Position numbers and translations under genes: made by a program. From Betaproteobacteria bacterium (GTDB lineage: Bacteria; Pseudomonadota; Gammaproteobacteria; Burkholderiales; SG8-39), in NCBI GenBank assembly GCA_007280315.1, contig QYQC01000238.1:1-5838 (forward strand): 5,838 nt of DNA. Direction: 5' to 3'. Below, piece by piece: positions 5,780 through 5,838 of this stretch; position 1 is the first letter of the stretch, and each line of letters starts with the position of its first letter. The notes beneath the pieces are model-generated. The model saw only the letters and a program-made list of their open reading frames with translations, searched no databases and was not told the DNA's origin.

Positions 5780-5789
5780 TGCGCCACTC

Positions 5790-5838
<49 letters not shown>

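Overview
The window is GC-rich, densely coding proteobacterial chromosome. An MCE/Mla-type lipid transport operon with a STAS-fused permease and a PqiC-type lipoprotein, together with a glyoxalate-type maiA gene and a tRNA-Arg(CCT), suggests a betaproteobacterium or a close relative. That placement is inference from gene content; no marker here fixes the genus.

Layout, left to right. (1) Bases 1-111 are a short divergent intergenic region. A minus-strand start codon with a good ribosome binding site lies at the extreme left edge, so a gene probably runs out of the window there. A strong hairpin sits just upstream of it. (2) maiA (112-750, +) encodes maleylacetoacetate isomerase, a zeta-class glutathione transferase of tyrosine/homogentisate breakdown. 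(3) Convergent to maiA, with only 22 bases between, is a four-gene minus-strand operon read from about 4330 down to 773: permease with an N-terminal STAS domain (MlaB+MlaE in one chain), ATPase (MlaF-like), membrane-anchored MCE protein (MlaD-like) and outer-membrane lipoprotein (PqiC/ABC_trans_aux-like). The genes overlap by 4 bases, are separated by 12 bases, and overlap by 1 base, so they are almost certainly co-transcribed and translationally coupled. (4) A 221-base divergent intergenic region (4278-4498) carries a candidate promoter for the operon, an imperfect inverted repeat, and an exact copy of the 12-base Neisseria DNA uptake word. (5) A plus-strand gene (4499-5716) encodes a two-domain protein: a CheY-like receiver fused to a metallo-beta-lactamase-fold hydrolase. 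No histidine kinase is in view. (6) A short spacer with a stable-RNA-type promoter leads into the first 49 bases of tRNA-Arg(CCT), cut by the window end.

How the parts work together: the four operon products should form one trans-envelope lipid-trafficking machine: a cytoplasmic ATPase plus STAS regulator, an inner-membrane permease, a periplasmic MCE ring with a coiled-coil extension, and an outer-membrane lipoprotein partner. maiA is metabolically unrelated. The receiver-hydrolase is a separate, probably phosphorylation-gated enzyme whose substrate cannot be read from sequence. The most unusual items are the receiver-MBL fusion, the STAS domain with His where MlaB has its key Thr, and the small regulatory-looking structures in the two divergent spacers.
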